Below are positions 29,031 to 38,743 of a stretch of DNA of 64,000 nucleotides, piece by piece. The notes below the pieces were generated by a model, which did not search any database, was not told the DNA's origin, and saw nothing but the letters and a program-made list of their open reading frames with translations. The position numbers and the translations under genes were made by a program. Source of the DNA: Bacillus sp. JCM 19058 (GTDB lineage: Bacteria > Bacillota > Bacilli > Bacillales_H > Bacillaceae_D); the NCBI GenBank assembly GCA_001310555.1, contig BAXO01000006.1, positions 1 to 64,000 of the forward strand. Direction: 5' to 3'. The stretch's first letter is position 1; each line of letters starts with the position of its first letter.

Positions 29031-29776
29031 ATGAGAGTGGTAGCGCCTAAGCCGTTTACGTTTGAGAACGGTAAACGAGCTGTACTACTTTTACATGGCT
29101 TTACGGTACAACGGCTGATGTTCGAATGCTTGGTCGTTATTTACAGGAGCGTGGTTATACTAGCCATGCCCCATTATATCAAGGGCACGGTGTACCGCCA
29201 GAGGAGTTAGTCAAAACCGATCCCGAGCTTTGGTGGAATGATGTGCTCGAAGGATATTATCGTTTGAAAGAACTAGGATATGAGGAAATTGCTGTTGCTG
29301 GTTTATCTTTAGGAGGGGTATTCTCGTTAAAAATCGGTTACACTTTATCTGTAAAGGGAATCGTACCTATGTGTGCGCCAGTTCAGCTCAAAGAGGATGA
29401 CGTGATGTATCGCGGGGTTCTTTCGTACGCGAAGGAATACAAGCGGCGTGAACGGAAATCGCCTCAACAAATTGAAGATGAGATGGAGCGGTTCCAGGAA
29501 AAGCCGGTTCAAACTTTACGGGCGATCGATCGGTTGCTGGATGAGGTTAGAGATGGACTTGACGAAATTCATGCACCGTTGTTCGTAGTCCAGGCAAGGA
29601 AGGACCAAATGATTGATACAGCTAGTGCCGAAGTGATTTATCAGCAGGCAAGTTCAGAGAATAAAACAATAAAATGGTACGAGCAGTCTGGTCATGTGAT
29701 TACAGTAGGTAAGGAAAAAGAGCAGCTTCACGAAGATATTTACCGATTTCTTGAAGAGCTTGACTGGTCTGTTTAA
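29031..29776 (+). CDS. est: Carboxylesterase (YvaK/Est30 family), one apparent frameshift
   Basis: Alpha/beta hydrolase acting on short-chain esters. ATG 29031 lies 6 bases after AAAGGAAG and fits [14 protein letters not shown]. Oxyanion HGFTG, nucleophile [12 protein letters not shown], Asp around ARKDQMIDT and His in [11 protein letters not shown] is missing at 29105-29106, which restores [25 protein letters not shown] at 28952-28957 may be its -10. Conserved between secG and rnr in bacilli. Confidence 0.92.
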
Positions 29777-29833
29777 ATCGTTGTCGTGGCTCAGGCGGAG
29801 ATGAACATCGGCAAACGAAAGGAGTTAAAAAAA

Positions 29834-32173
29834 ATGAACGAACAACAAATTGAGCAACTAATAACGTTCTTTCGCGAAGAAGCAGACAAGCCGCTCTCTG
29901 TCTCAGAGCTTGAAGAAGCGTTTCATGTGAAGGATAGCGAGTCGTTTAAAGAAATCGTCAAATGTTTAAATGAAATGGAAGATAGAGGCTTGATCGTTAG
30001 AACACGTAGCAATCGCTACGGCATTCCGGAAAAAATGAACCTCATCCGAGGACGCGTTCAGGGACATGCAAAAGGGTTTGCCTTCGTTATCCCCGAACAA
30101 GAGGACGAAAAGGACGTTTATATTTCACACCCAGATTTGGACAGTGCAATGAACGGTGACACTGTGCTTGTCCGCTTGCATCAGCAAGCATCGGGAGCAC
30201 GGCGGGAGGGAAAGGTCATTCGCATTCTTGAGCGAGGTGTCACTGAAGTGGTCGGCACGTATGTTGACCAATCCTCCTATGGGTTTGTCGTAGCGGATGA
30301 TAAGCGGATTCCAAATGACATTTTTATTCCGAAAGAAGCGGAAAAGGGAGCGGTGGATGGCCACAAGGTTCTCGTTAAAATTACGAAGTATCCGGAAGGG
30401 AGAATGAGTGCTGAGGGTGAAATAACGAAAGTTCTAGGGCATAAAAACGATCCGGGAATGGATATTCTTTCAATTATTTACAAGCACGGCATTCCGCTCG
30501 CCTTCCCTGCGGGAGTGTTGGAGCAAGCGAATCAGGTAGGGGATACAATCGATCCGAACGAGTTGGCATATCGCCGCGATCTACGCAATGAAGTCATTGT
30601 CACAATCGATGGGCTGATGCGAAGGATCTTGACGATGCGGTTCAGGTCAAGAAGCTCAGCAATGGCCATTATTTACTCGGCGTTCATATTGCGACGTCAG
30701 CCATTATGTGAAGGAAGGTTCGCCCATCGATCGTGAGGCGGCTGAACGGGCAACGAGTGTATATTTAGTTGATCGAGTGATTCCCATGATCCCGCATCGA
30801 TTGTCAAACGGAATTTGTAGTCTGAATCCGAAGGTCGATCGACTAACGCTTTCCTGCGAAATGGAGATTAATGAGCAGGGACAAGTTGAAAAGCACGAAA
30901 TTTTTCCGAGTGTAATTCGGACGACAGAGCGAATGACTTATTCCGATGTCAATAAAATACTCGTTGACGATCAGGAAGAGGTTAAACAGCGCTACGAGCC
31001 CCTTGTCCCACTGTTCAAGGCAATGGAAGAGCTAGCTGCAATATTGCGCAAAAAAAAGGTTTGAGCGCGGGGCGATAGATTTTGATTTTAAAGAGGCGAA
31101 GGTGCTTGTCAATGAAGAGGGAAAGGCAGCAGATGTCGTATTGCGCGAACGCTCGGTTGCGGAACGCCTAATCGAAGAGTTTATGTTGGCAGCCAATGAA
31201 ACGGTTGCTGAGCATATTCACTGGCTCAACCTTCCGTTCGTTTATCGTATTCACGAGGATCCCGATACCGAAAAGCTGACGAAGTTTCTGGAATTTATCA
31301 CAAATTTTGGCTATGTCGTTCGCGGTAGTGCCAATACGGTTCATCCGCGTGCCTTGCAAAAACTGCTCGAAGAAATTAAAGGAGAACCGGAGGAGGCCGT
31401 CATTAGTAAGGTGATGCTGCGCTCGATGCAGCAGGCGAAGTATGATCCGAATAGCTTGGGTCACTTCGGCTTATCTGCAGATTTTTATACGCACTTTACA
31501 TCACCGATTCGCCGCTATCCCGATTTGATTGTGCACCGGTTAATTCACACGTATCTCGTTAAGGGACAAGTGAATGAAGCAACACAGGAGTATTGGCGCG
31601 AAAAACTGCCAGACGTCACTCGTCATTCTTCAGAAATGGAGCGTCGTGCGATCGAAGCAGAACGCGATACAGACAGTACTAAAAAAAGCGGAGTATATGG
31701 AGGACAAAATCGGTGAAACCTTTACCGGATTAATAAGCGGTATTACAAATTTCGGTCTATTTGTCGAGCTAGAAAATACGATTGAAGGTCTCGTTCATGT
31801 TAGCTATTTAACAGACGATTACTACCACTATGACGAAAAGCATTATGCGATGATTGGCGAGCGTACTGGTCATGTGTTTCGGATTGGCGACGAAATCGAT
31901 GTCCGTGTGATCAACGTAAATGTCGAAGAAGCGGCGATAGATTTTGAAGTTGTCGGAATGAAAAAGCGCGAGCGTAAACCTGCAGCGTCCCGACCTAAAG
32001 TGATTGAAGGTGGAAAAAGGAAGCAGCGAAGAAAAAAGGGCACTGACAAACCTAGAACAAGCTCTGGTCTGGGGCAACGTTCAGAAGGCAAAGCACGCAA
32101 TAAGAAGAAAAAGCCATTTTACGAAAATGCCCCAAGCGTCAAACGAAAAAAGCGGAGAAAACGAAGAAAGTAA
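29834..32173 (+). CDS. rnr: Ribonuclease R, frameshifted
   Basis: Processive 3'-5' exoribonuclease of the RNB family, active on structured RNA and in tmRNA-linked mRNA decay. ATG 29834, 9 bases after AAAGGAG. Order: N-terminal helical region, cold-shock domains ([17 protein letters not shown]), RNB catalytic centre ([13 protein letters not shown] after repair), [21 protein letters not shown]-terminal S1 domain ([20 protein letters not shown]), and a very basic Lys/Arg tail. Shifts: G missing at 30611-30613 and near 30693, A8 31050-31057 and A7 31681-31687 one too long. About 780 residues. Confidence 0.95.
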
Positions 32174-32240
32174 CAGGACCTTGCGCATCTGGGCCGGAAT
32201 GAGACGTTTCTCATCTCCCTACAATGATAAAATAGACGAG

Positions 32241-32278
32241 AAAACGAGTCGTAGACAAAGTCTAGATTCGTTTTTTTT
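32241..32278 (+). terminator. rnr terminator
   Basis: Outer AAAACGAGTC/GATTCGTTTT and inner TAGAC/GTCTA pairs form one stem, followed by eight T. Confidence 0.8.
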
Positions 32279-32444
32279 AACTACAAGACTTTCTCATAAG
32301 GGAGCTATCTGGTTGCTTAGTAGATGAAGGTTCTGCCGAGCAAAAGTCATCGAAATTTTCTTGGGAAATTAAGAATAACAAAATCACGATCGGATCGCGT
32401 TTAGAAGGTGTAACGTTGACGGACAATGCTCCATTGTTCCTAAA

Positions 32445-32474
32445 TTGACGCCGCTTCTTCATTTTTGCTATGAT
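32445..32474 (+). promoter_or_regulatory. smpB promoter
   Basis: TTGACG (32445-32450), 18-base spacer, TATGAT (32469-32474), 33 bases before the smpB start. The stretch before it (32279-32448) holds a 56-codon open frame without a clear start. Confidence 0.65.
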
Positions 32475-32506
32475 GAAGGGACGAATGAAAGCACGAGGTG
32501 GCAGAC

Positions 32507-32976
32507 ATGGCTGAAAAAGCAAGTAAAGTGATCGCCCAAAATAAGCGAGCACGACACGACTATTTCATTGAGGAAACGTATGAAGCCGGTATGGTACTGC
32601 AAGGGACAGAAATCAAGTCCATGCGGGCAGGAAGAATGAACCTTAAGGATTCGTTTGCACGTGTGCAAAATGGAGAGGCCTTTTTACACAATGCCCATAT
32701 TAGCGAATACGAGCAAGGCAACCGCTACAACCACGAGCCGACAAGAGCAAGAAAGCTGTTACTGCATAAAAAAAACAAATTAATGAACTCATCGGTCTCA
32801 CCCAGCAAAAGGGCTATGCGCTTGTGCCATTAAAGGTGTACATTAAAAATGGCTTCGCCAAGGTTTTGCTTGGTCTCGGCAAAGGGAAAAAGCACTACGA
32901 TAAGCGTGAAACATTAAAGCGCCAGGATGCGAAACGTGAAGTCGAACGAGCGTTGAAAGAGCGGTTAAAAGGTTAA
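32507..32976 (+). CDS. smpB: SsrA-binding protein SmpB, one apparent frameshift
   Basis: Binds tmRNA and brings it to stalled ribosomes. ATG 32507 after GAGGTG. Seen: [60 protein letters not shown] and the basic tail [21 protein letters not shown]8 at 32768-32775 is one base too long. About 155 residues. Directly before its RNA partner ssrA. Confidence 0.95.
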
Positions 32977-33037
32977 TGGTTAGAGTAAAAAAATTGTGGA
33001 ATTTAAAATGATGGAATAAAGTGTAACGTAGCACTAG

Positions 33038-33065
33038 TTGTAAATAGCTTTGAATATGTTATAAT
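33038..33065 (+). promoter_or_regulatory. ssrA promoter
   Basis: TTGTAA (33038-33043), 16-base spacer, TATAAT (33060-33065), about 40 bases before the mature tmRNA 5' end. Confidence 0.65.
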
Positions 33066-33105
33066 AATAGGTGTCCAGAGAGCGTTCTCTGCCTTTTATC
33101 CAAAC

Positions 33106-33460
33106 GGGGACGTTTTGGATTCGACAGGTGTAGGTCGAGCTTGCGTTGCGAGTCGAGGGGGTCGGCCTCGTAAAAACGCCAAAGCCATAACTGGCAAAAA
33201 CGAAAACAACTTCGCACTAGCTGCTTAATAGCGCTTTGCGGTTCCACCCTCCATCGCCCATGTGGTAGGGACTGGGACTCACTCTTAGTGGGATACGCCG
33301 GTTGTCGCCGTCTGAGGGCGAAGGAAGAGAATAATCAGACTAGCCGCATCGAAGCCTGTCATTGGGCTGACATGTAGGCGAAATACGAATTCAATGACTA
33401 CACTCGTAGAAGCGTAAGTGTCGTTGCGTCTGGACGTGGGTTCGATTCCCACCGTCTCCA
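33106..33460 (+). ncRNA. ssrA: tmRNA
   Basis: Transfer-messenger RNA that rescues stalled ribosomes. The 5' GGGGACG pairs with 3' CGTCTCC for the acceptor stem. The tRNA-like 5' part GGATTCGACAGG and 3' part GGGTTCGATTCCCACC (T arm) are clear. The tag frame starts at GGC 33193 and ends at TAA 33226-33228, coding GKNENNFALAA, so tagged proteins end in AGKNENNFALAA. That is shorter than the B. subtilis tag but has the same ALAA degradation end. The CCA end is not encoded: the genome reads CTCCA followed by TAT, so CCA must be added enzymatically. Confidence 0.97.
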
Positions 33461-33500
33461 TATGTTTTGATTTATGACAAACCGAGAGAATCAAAATGAA

Positions 33501-33541
33501 GATTCCGAAGCCAGATATATCAAGGGGGTTCGGGATTTTTT
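33501..33541 (+). terminator. Probable ssrA terminator
   Basis: GATTCCGAAGCC pairs imperfectly with GGTTCGGGATT (one bulged G), followed by six T. The bulge disappears if GGG is really GG. Confidence 0.55.
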
Positions 33542-33970
33542 GTTTTATGAAACTATTTAGAAGGATTCCGAGAGGAAATAAAACAATTTGGCATTACATA
33601 GATCAGAGGAACGGTCATCAGCCATCTCTTCTAATGCGAGAGTAGGTTTGAACGGTGACGATGATATCTTTATGTTCAAGCCTCTAATAAACATAGTTTA
33701 TATGACTCAGTTGATAACAAAAGGGAAGCAAGCGTTTTGAAGCGGTGATCTTGATTCTTTTTCAATTTTTACATAAAATACCTAATGTTTTATTGACGGT
33801 GAGCTAATCTTAAAAGAAAATGAAACAAATCGATGCATATACTAGAACTATAGGCGCGGAGACAATACTTGTGCTTAAAGTACTTGATTCTTTTTATTTT
33901 GACGAGGGAGCCGAGGAATTTAGGGATGAACAGCTTCGTACCATTCTGTGTATTTTTAAAAATACGTCTC
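33542..33970 (+). other. Gap between tmRNA and bpsA terminator
   Basis: No gene supported. A plus-strand frame from ATG 33820 has no ribosome site and runs into the bpsA terminator hairpin, so it is probably not real. No integrase, attachment-site repeat or other island sign was found beside ssrA. Confidence 0.4.
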
Positions 33971-34011
33971 AAAAAAAGCAATCCCGTATTTCTAAAAAAG
34001 AACGGGATTGC
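33971..34011 (-). terminator. bpsA terminator
   Basis: Perfect 10-pair stem GCAATCCCGT/ACGGGATTGC; on the minus strand it is followed by seven T. It lies about 100 bases beyond the bpsA stop. Confidence 0.85.
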
Positions 34012-34110
34012 CTAGGTAAACGGTTTGTTTCGTCAGCATGACGACCATTTAGAGTCAGTTGCAAAATGATTTGTATATCAAATCTATTCTTTATTGGTAG
34101 AAGCTTTTTT

Positions 34111-35256
34111 TTAATAAATCAAACGTTCGATTGGCACAGTGTGGACAGCTTCATTTTTGAGTTGTTCTATCGTTGGAAAAGACCCTTGGTCGCCAACGAG
34201 GATGGCTCCGCCGCATTGCTTGCAACAATACGTTCGTAAAGAGCGCTTAATTTCCCCTGTGTAAAGCGGACCCGTATGAGGAGCCATATGGTCGCGGGTC
34301 GAATGCTCTGTTGTTTTTAGGATGAACATTTGGCTCTGGTTTGCGATCATTTCCGCTCCTTCATAAACGTTAAAATGAGGGAACGTAGCGCTAACCGTTA
34401 GCCCGAGTCGTACGAGTTCATGCTGCATGGTCAGCATAAATTCAGGCGATTTATGAGCAAATGACAGAAAGATCGGCAAACCTTTCTTTTTCTTCAATGC
34501 GGTGAGTCCGCGTGAAACAAATAGGTTCATCCCTTGCAAAGTGTAAGGCGGATCGGTGAAAAAGCAATCGTACTGTTCGCGAAATTGTTCACTTATTGGC
34601 TGGCGCAAATCTTGGTGGATACAGTGAATAGAGAGTCCCTTTTTTTCTGAGACTTCGCGAATAAATGTTAAAAACCGTCGATCAATATCTATGACGTCAA
34701 TCCTTGTTTTATTATGCTCTTCATTTGGGAATAGGCACTGCAGTAATAAGGCGATGGCGACACTCACTAAGTCATCATCCCCGACGCACAGAATCCGCTT
34801 TCCGATTAATGAGTGTTCCTTCAGGCAAAGGACTGCTCTTTTCAAACTAGTCTCAGCAGTACACTTCGATTGATCAAGTTGTACATTCGCTTCCGGACGA
34901 CTATCGAAAATGTCTTGAAGCACGGACAACGTGTCGCTCAGTTCAGAAACCAAACCTGTTTGATTTGTTAGTAGCTTCCGATACAACGCTTGATTTAATC
35001 CAGCATACCCAAGGCATTGTTCGATCCACGTTTTTGCTTTAAGAGTACAGCGAACACCGTGTCCCTGTGCTAATGCACCCGCCTTAATAAGTTCTTTTTT
35101 TATGGCAGCAGCTATAGGGACGGGGAGAAACGTTTTTCGTGCCAGCGATTTTGTTGATATTCCTGGATTCAGGTAGCATTCGAGTAAAAGTTGTTCGATG
35201 ACAAGAGGACCTTCTTCAAGGCGTACTTGTGCGCTTACTTGTTCTAGATAATTCAT
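34111..35256 (-). CDS. bpsA: N4-bis(aminopropyl)spermidine synthase (BpsA family)
   Basis: Aminopropyltransferase that adds aminopropyl groups to spermidine to make branched polyamines, known from thermophiles and found in some bacilli. 381 residues, intact. N-terminal winged-helix-like part; Rossmann core with RILCVGDDDLVSVAIALLL and IDVIDIDRRFLTFIREV; catalytic-site motif CFFTDPPYTLQGMNLFVSRG near residue 235. The tail has CxxC-type cysteines (YCCKQCGGAI). No speE or speD gene is near. Ribosome site GGAGGA before the ATG at 35256. A separate structured transcription unit lies upstream. Confidence 0.85.
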   Translation of the reverse strand: MNYLEQVSAQVRLEEGPLVIEQLLLECYLNPGISTKSLARKTFLPVPIAAAIKKELIKAGALAQGHGVRCTLKAKTWIEQCLGYAGLNQALYRKLLTNQTGLVSELSDTLSVLQDIFDSRPEANVQLDQSKCTAETSLKRAVLCLKEHSLIGKRILCVGDDDLVSVAIALLLQCLFPNEEHNKTRIDVIDIDRRFLTFIREVSEKKGLSIHCIHQDLRQPISEQFREQYDCFFTDPPYTLQGMNLFVSRGLTALKKKKGLPIFLSFAHKSPEFMLTMQHELVRLGLTVSATFPHFNVYEGAEMIANQSQMFILKTTEHSTRDHMAPHTGPLYTGEIKRSLRTYCCKQCGGAILVGDQGSFPTIEQLKNEAVHTVPIERLIY

Positions 35257-35474
35257 TGATCTATTCCTCCAATATGTTGAATCGGTTTATTTTGTCACAG
35301 TAATCAAGCTCATCAAACTTGCTTTCGTTCAGATTAGATAATTAAAATTTGAATAGTATTCGAGAATAAAGCGCTCGATTGCAATCCTTCGTCAGATGTA
35401 CATATGCATCTACTCGTATTGATAGGATTACTGTTTTCTTCCATTTTTTTATTTGTATCGAATAATTAAAATAC

Positions 35475-35514
35475 AAAAAAGCAGAGAATGAACATACGTC
35501 ATTCCCTGCTTTTT
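35475..35514 (-). terminator. Second tandem terminator upstream of bpsA
   Basis: GCAGAGAATGA (35481-35491) / TCATTCCCTGC (35499-35509), one mismatch, flanked by A and T runs on both sides. On the minus strand it follows the terminator at 35542-35572. Confidence 0.75.
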
Positions 35515-35541
35515 ACGTACCTCAAAGAAACCCCCAAAAAT

Positions 35542-35572
35542 AAAAAAAATCCGTACTGAATTAAGCACGGAT
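35542..35572 (-). terminator. Terminator of the 35.6-kb minus-strand RNA
   Basis: ATCCGT/ACGGAT stem with 12-base loop, followed on the minus strand by eight T. An upstream ACGGAT copy (35615-35620, minus strand) could compete for the 5' arm. Confidence 0.7.
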
Positions 35573-35777
35573 GTGGGATCTGATGAAAGGTACACACGCT
35601 AAAGCATGTAAGGTATCCGTTGTTCTTAACTAATTCCGAGGGTTAAAGAAAGCCACAACAAATAAACATTGCTGCCAAAGCAAAAAAATTCGTCGTTTCA
35701 ATAAGCCTCACCTATAGAATTTGATTAGTTAAGAACGCCCGCAATCATCAAAATTCTCTCCCTATCGCTAGTAAGAT
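35542..35777 (-). ncRNA. Unidentified structured RNA or small-ORF transcript
   Basis: About 235 nt between its own promoter (35784-35813) and two tandem terminators. A perfect 13-bp helix GTTCTTAACTAAT (minus, from 35736) with ATTAGTTAAGAAC (minus, ends 35622) closes an 87-nt domain. Inside lies AGGTGAGG followed by a TTG start (35702) and a 23-codon frame beginning MKRRIFLLWQQ; the T7 run within makes the frame uncertain. After the helix comes ACGGAT, able to pair with the terminator 5' arm. This looks like a riboswitch-like leader, sRNA or leader-peptide attenuator. It matches no RNA family I can name. Confidence 0.45.
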
Positions 35778-35783
35778 AAAGCC

Positions 35784-35813
35784 ACTATATCTTAAAAGAG
35801 CAGCCAGAGTCAA
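35784..35813 (-). promoter_or_regulatory. Promoter of the 35.6-kb minus-strand RNA
   Basis: On the minus strand TTGACT (35808-35813), 18-base spacer, TATAGT (35784-35789). No annotated gene uses it directly. Confidence 0.6.
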
Positions 35814-36206
35814 GTATAATGGCCGAGCTCATGGACATTGGCGAGATGCTCCTTTGAGAATTTCAAGTTCAGTTAAACAATCCTATAAGTGAATGTCTTC
35901 TACTACGTCATAAAATAGCAATTATTGTCAGAATTCTTTTCGGATTGAAACCTGTTCCCCTCTAAATGCGGGGAGTAGGGGATTTGTACATTCTGTCCTG
36001 CACCGCTTCATCTAGCTAACCATTCGTGTTTTTTTTATACGAAGCTAACGGTCAATGGGGGAAAGCCAACGTTCACAGATGGGATGACAGCAGTTCCTTT
36101 TTAAAGGTGGATTGAAAAAAATGTTAGACTTTCTTACGAAAAAAACATTAAGATTTACCCAATAAGTTATAATATTTAAATAATCGTGTTTAAGGGGGAC
36201 TGCGAT
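35814..36206 (+). other. Upstream region of agcS
   Basis: About 390 bases with no gene. TATAAT at 36168-36173 is a likely -10 for agcS, but a good -35 is not seen. No glycine riboswitch motif was recognised. Confidence 0.35.
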
Positions 36207-37570
36207 ATGGCATGGTTTGAAAGTGCGGTAGCATGGGTCGGGGATCTTGTCTGGGGACCGATTACGTTGGTTCTAATTGTCGGAACCGGAATCTTTTTAA
36301 CTATAAGACTAGGCTGTCTTCAATTTCGCGATTTGCCTTATGCGCTTAAACTGACGTTCAGTAAAAGTAACAAGAATAGCAAGGAGAAAGGCGATATTTC
36401 CCATTTCCAGTCGCTTATGACTGCGATGTCAGCTACGCTAGGGATCGGAAATATAACAGGTGTAGCTTCAGCCATTTTAATGGGAGGAGTAGGAGCGCTT
36501 TTTTTGGATGTGGCTTGCTGCCCTTTTCGGTATGGCGACGAAATACGGGGAAGCGATTTTAGCTGTTAAATATCGGGTAGTCAATCATAAGGGTGAGATA
36601 TCTGGTGGTCCTATGTACTATATAGAAAAAGGACTTGGCTGGAAATGGCTCGCTGTATTATTTGCATTATTCGGCTTTTTGGCATCATTCGGAATCGGTA
36701 ATATGACGCAAGCAAATACTGTAGCGGGCGCACTGAACGCTAATTTTAACTTAAACCCCTGGGTGACTGGCTTTATATTAATGGTACTAACAGGTGTTGT
36801 TCTACTAGGGGGGATAAAGAGTATTGGCCGAGTGACTTCTATTTTTGTACCGTTTATGGCGCTCTTTTATTTAGCTGGCGGCTTCTTAATTGTGATCTTT
36901 AATCTATCTGAAGTTCCAGCAGCCTTTCCTTAATAATAAGTGAGGCGTTTAATCCTTCGGCTGCAGCAGGGGGCGCAATCGGATGGCTATTCGTTATGGT
37001 GTGGCCAGAGGTGTATTCTCGAACGAAGCAGGGCTTGGCTCTGCACCAATAGCCGCCGCAGCGGCAAAAACGGACTATCCTGGACGGCAAGCGCTCGTGT
37101 CGATGACAGGAACGTTTTTGGATACGATCATTGTTTGTACGGTGACGGGTCTTGCGATTACGATGAGCGGTATTTATACGACTCATGGTGATGCCGCCAG
37201 CCTCACGGGTGCCGCATTTGAGTTCTTTCTTCCGGGCTTTGGGAATTTCATTGTTGTGTTTGGAATTATCTTTTTTTGCTTATTCGACGATTATCGGCTG
37301 GTCTTATTATGGAGAGAAGTGCTTCGGGTACTTATTCGGAGACAATCGGACTATGATTTATAAGTCGATATTTGTAATCGTTGTCATGGTTGGAGCTGGT
37401 CTTGAACTAGAGCTCGTCTGGGGAATTGCTGATATTTTTAATGCGTTGATGGCCATTCCAAACTTAATTGCACTTCTCTTCCTGTCTGGTGTAATTGTTA
37501 GTGAGTCTAACAAGTTTAGGGAAATACGCAAAAAAAGAAAAAAATTGAACGACAACAGCAAGCTAGTTAA
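36207..37570 (+). CDS. agcS: Sodium:alanine/glycine symporter (AgcS family), frameshifted
   Basis: Membrane transporter importing alanine or glycine with Na+. ATG 36207, 8 bases after AAGGGGG. Seen: LVWGPITLVLIVGTGIFLTI, FQSLMTAMSATLGIGNITGV, GGPMYYIEKGLGWKWLA, RGVFSNEAGLGSAPIAAAAA and GWSYYGEKCFGYLFG, all family signatures. Shifts: T7 36499-36505 and T7 37271-37277 too long; bases missing near 36925-36927 and 36983; A7 runs 37530-37536 and 37538-37544 each too long, giving the end IRKKEKIERQQQAS and stop 37568-37570. Uncorrected, the frame runs to 37604. Confidence 0.92.
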
Positions 37571-37743
37571 GAAGCGACGTCTGTTCAGTCGCCGGCAATG
37601 GTAAAAGCTCTTTAAGAAACGGCTACGGTCCAGAAAATAAGAGAAGTAGGCTGCTTGAATTAGCAGCCTATTTCACTGTGTCCCATTTGCGAATGGAGGA
37701 TTTTTACAAGGAGTTTTAAGGTTTGTTAATCGACAAGAGTTGT

Positions 37744-38743
37744 TTATTTAAGGTGTAAAACGATTCCTTGATCGGCCGAATCTCTTGCCGCCAAGCAAAC
37801 TTCTGTGATATAAAACGAGTCTGTGGCACTAATAAGACATGCCCCCTCGCCTCGAATTTGTCTGACAAACTCAGCGAAGATATTTTCCCGTACCTGAAGG
37901 GGCAGTTTCTTCATCTCGTTCTCATCCTTACTAATGAGAAACACTTCTCCATTCATAACCTCAATTACCCCTTTTGTCCCAACAACTCGAATGCGGTCAT
38001 CGCCATGGTAGGAGCTGTCTCTGGGCGCAAATAATCAACGGAGGAGGAGGCAAACGTTTCCCCTTCCAGTGTAAAATGGCATAAACCAGACACTTCCAGT
38101 TCTCCATAGCTTGATTTGAAAAGGTAGAATGCGAGGCATAAACCGTTTTAAACTGTTTATTGGTAAACCAATATATCCAGTCGACCGCGTGACTGCCTAC
38201 CCATGGAATCGTCCCGCCATAGCTGTCACGTTTGCGGTAAAACGACGCTCTTCTTTTGAGCTGATACGACTTTTGTGTGTGGATTAGGCGGGTGTCGCCA
38301 ATGGCTCCCTCTTGGACAGCGCGCCAGGCCGTGTAAAATGCAGGTGCATAGCGCAAGCCGTGCATCGCTGCTAGGTGTACCGTTGATTTTTCGTATGCTC
38401 GTTTTAATTGATTCAAGTCTGTCCATGTGGTTGCAATAGGCTTCTCGATAAAAAGATGGCAATCATGTTCGAGCGCGGCTATAGCTGCCGAAGCATGGTC
38501 ACTGAATGGGTTGTCGATGACAGCAATATCAGGCTTTGTTTCTTCAAGCATCTGTTTGTAATCTTGAAAGTAAGGAGGCTTATAGTCGAATTTCTTAAGG
38601 TGCTCAACCATCGTCGAAATATCCTCGTAGGACGATCCTGGTGCAACTCCGGCAATATGGAGGGATGGATCGCTGTTAATGCCGTTAAATGCATATTTCC
38701 AGTGGCCTGACTGGCCGATAAAACAAACGGTTAATGGCTTCAT
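37744..38743 (-). CDS. Gfo/Idh/MocA-family oxidoreductase (1), frameshifted
   Basis: NAD(P)-dependent sugar or inositol-type dehydrogenase; substrate unknown. Rossmann start CFIGQSGHWKYAFNGI is atypical (no GxGxxG). The family Lys motif is present in LFIEKPIATTW. The middle GTIPWVGSHAVDWIYWFT carries the usual His. Missing bases near 38110 and 38023-38025 split it into two frames; repaired it has about 332 residues. Last gene of the minus-strand glycoside cluster, its start overlapping the preceding dehydrogenase by 3 bases. Confidence 0.83.

Noticed and set aside
33820..34041. Plus-strand frame of 73 codons between ssrA and bpsA
   Set aside because: No ribosome site, and its second half is the bpsA terminator hairpin read from the other strand.
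33461..34110. Genomic island integrated at ssrA
   Set aside because: No integrase, no duplicated tmRNA 3' end and no mobile-element genes were found downstream.
35690..35715. GGTGAGGCT on the minus strand, reminiscent of the M-box magnesium riboswitch
   Set aside because: Other M-box conserved segments are absent and no Mg transporter follows; the string may simply be a ribosome site.
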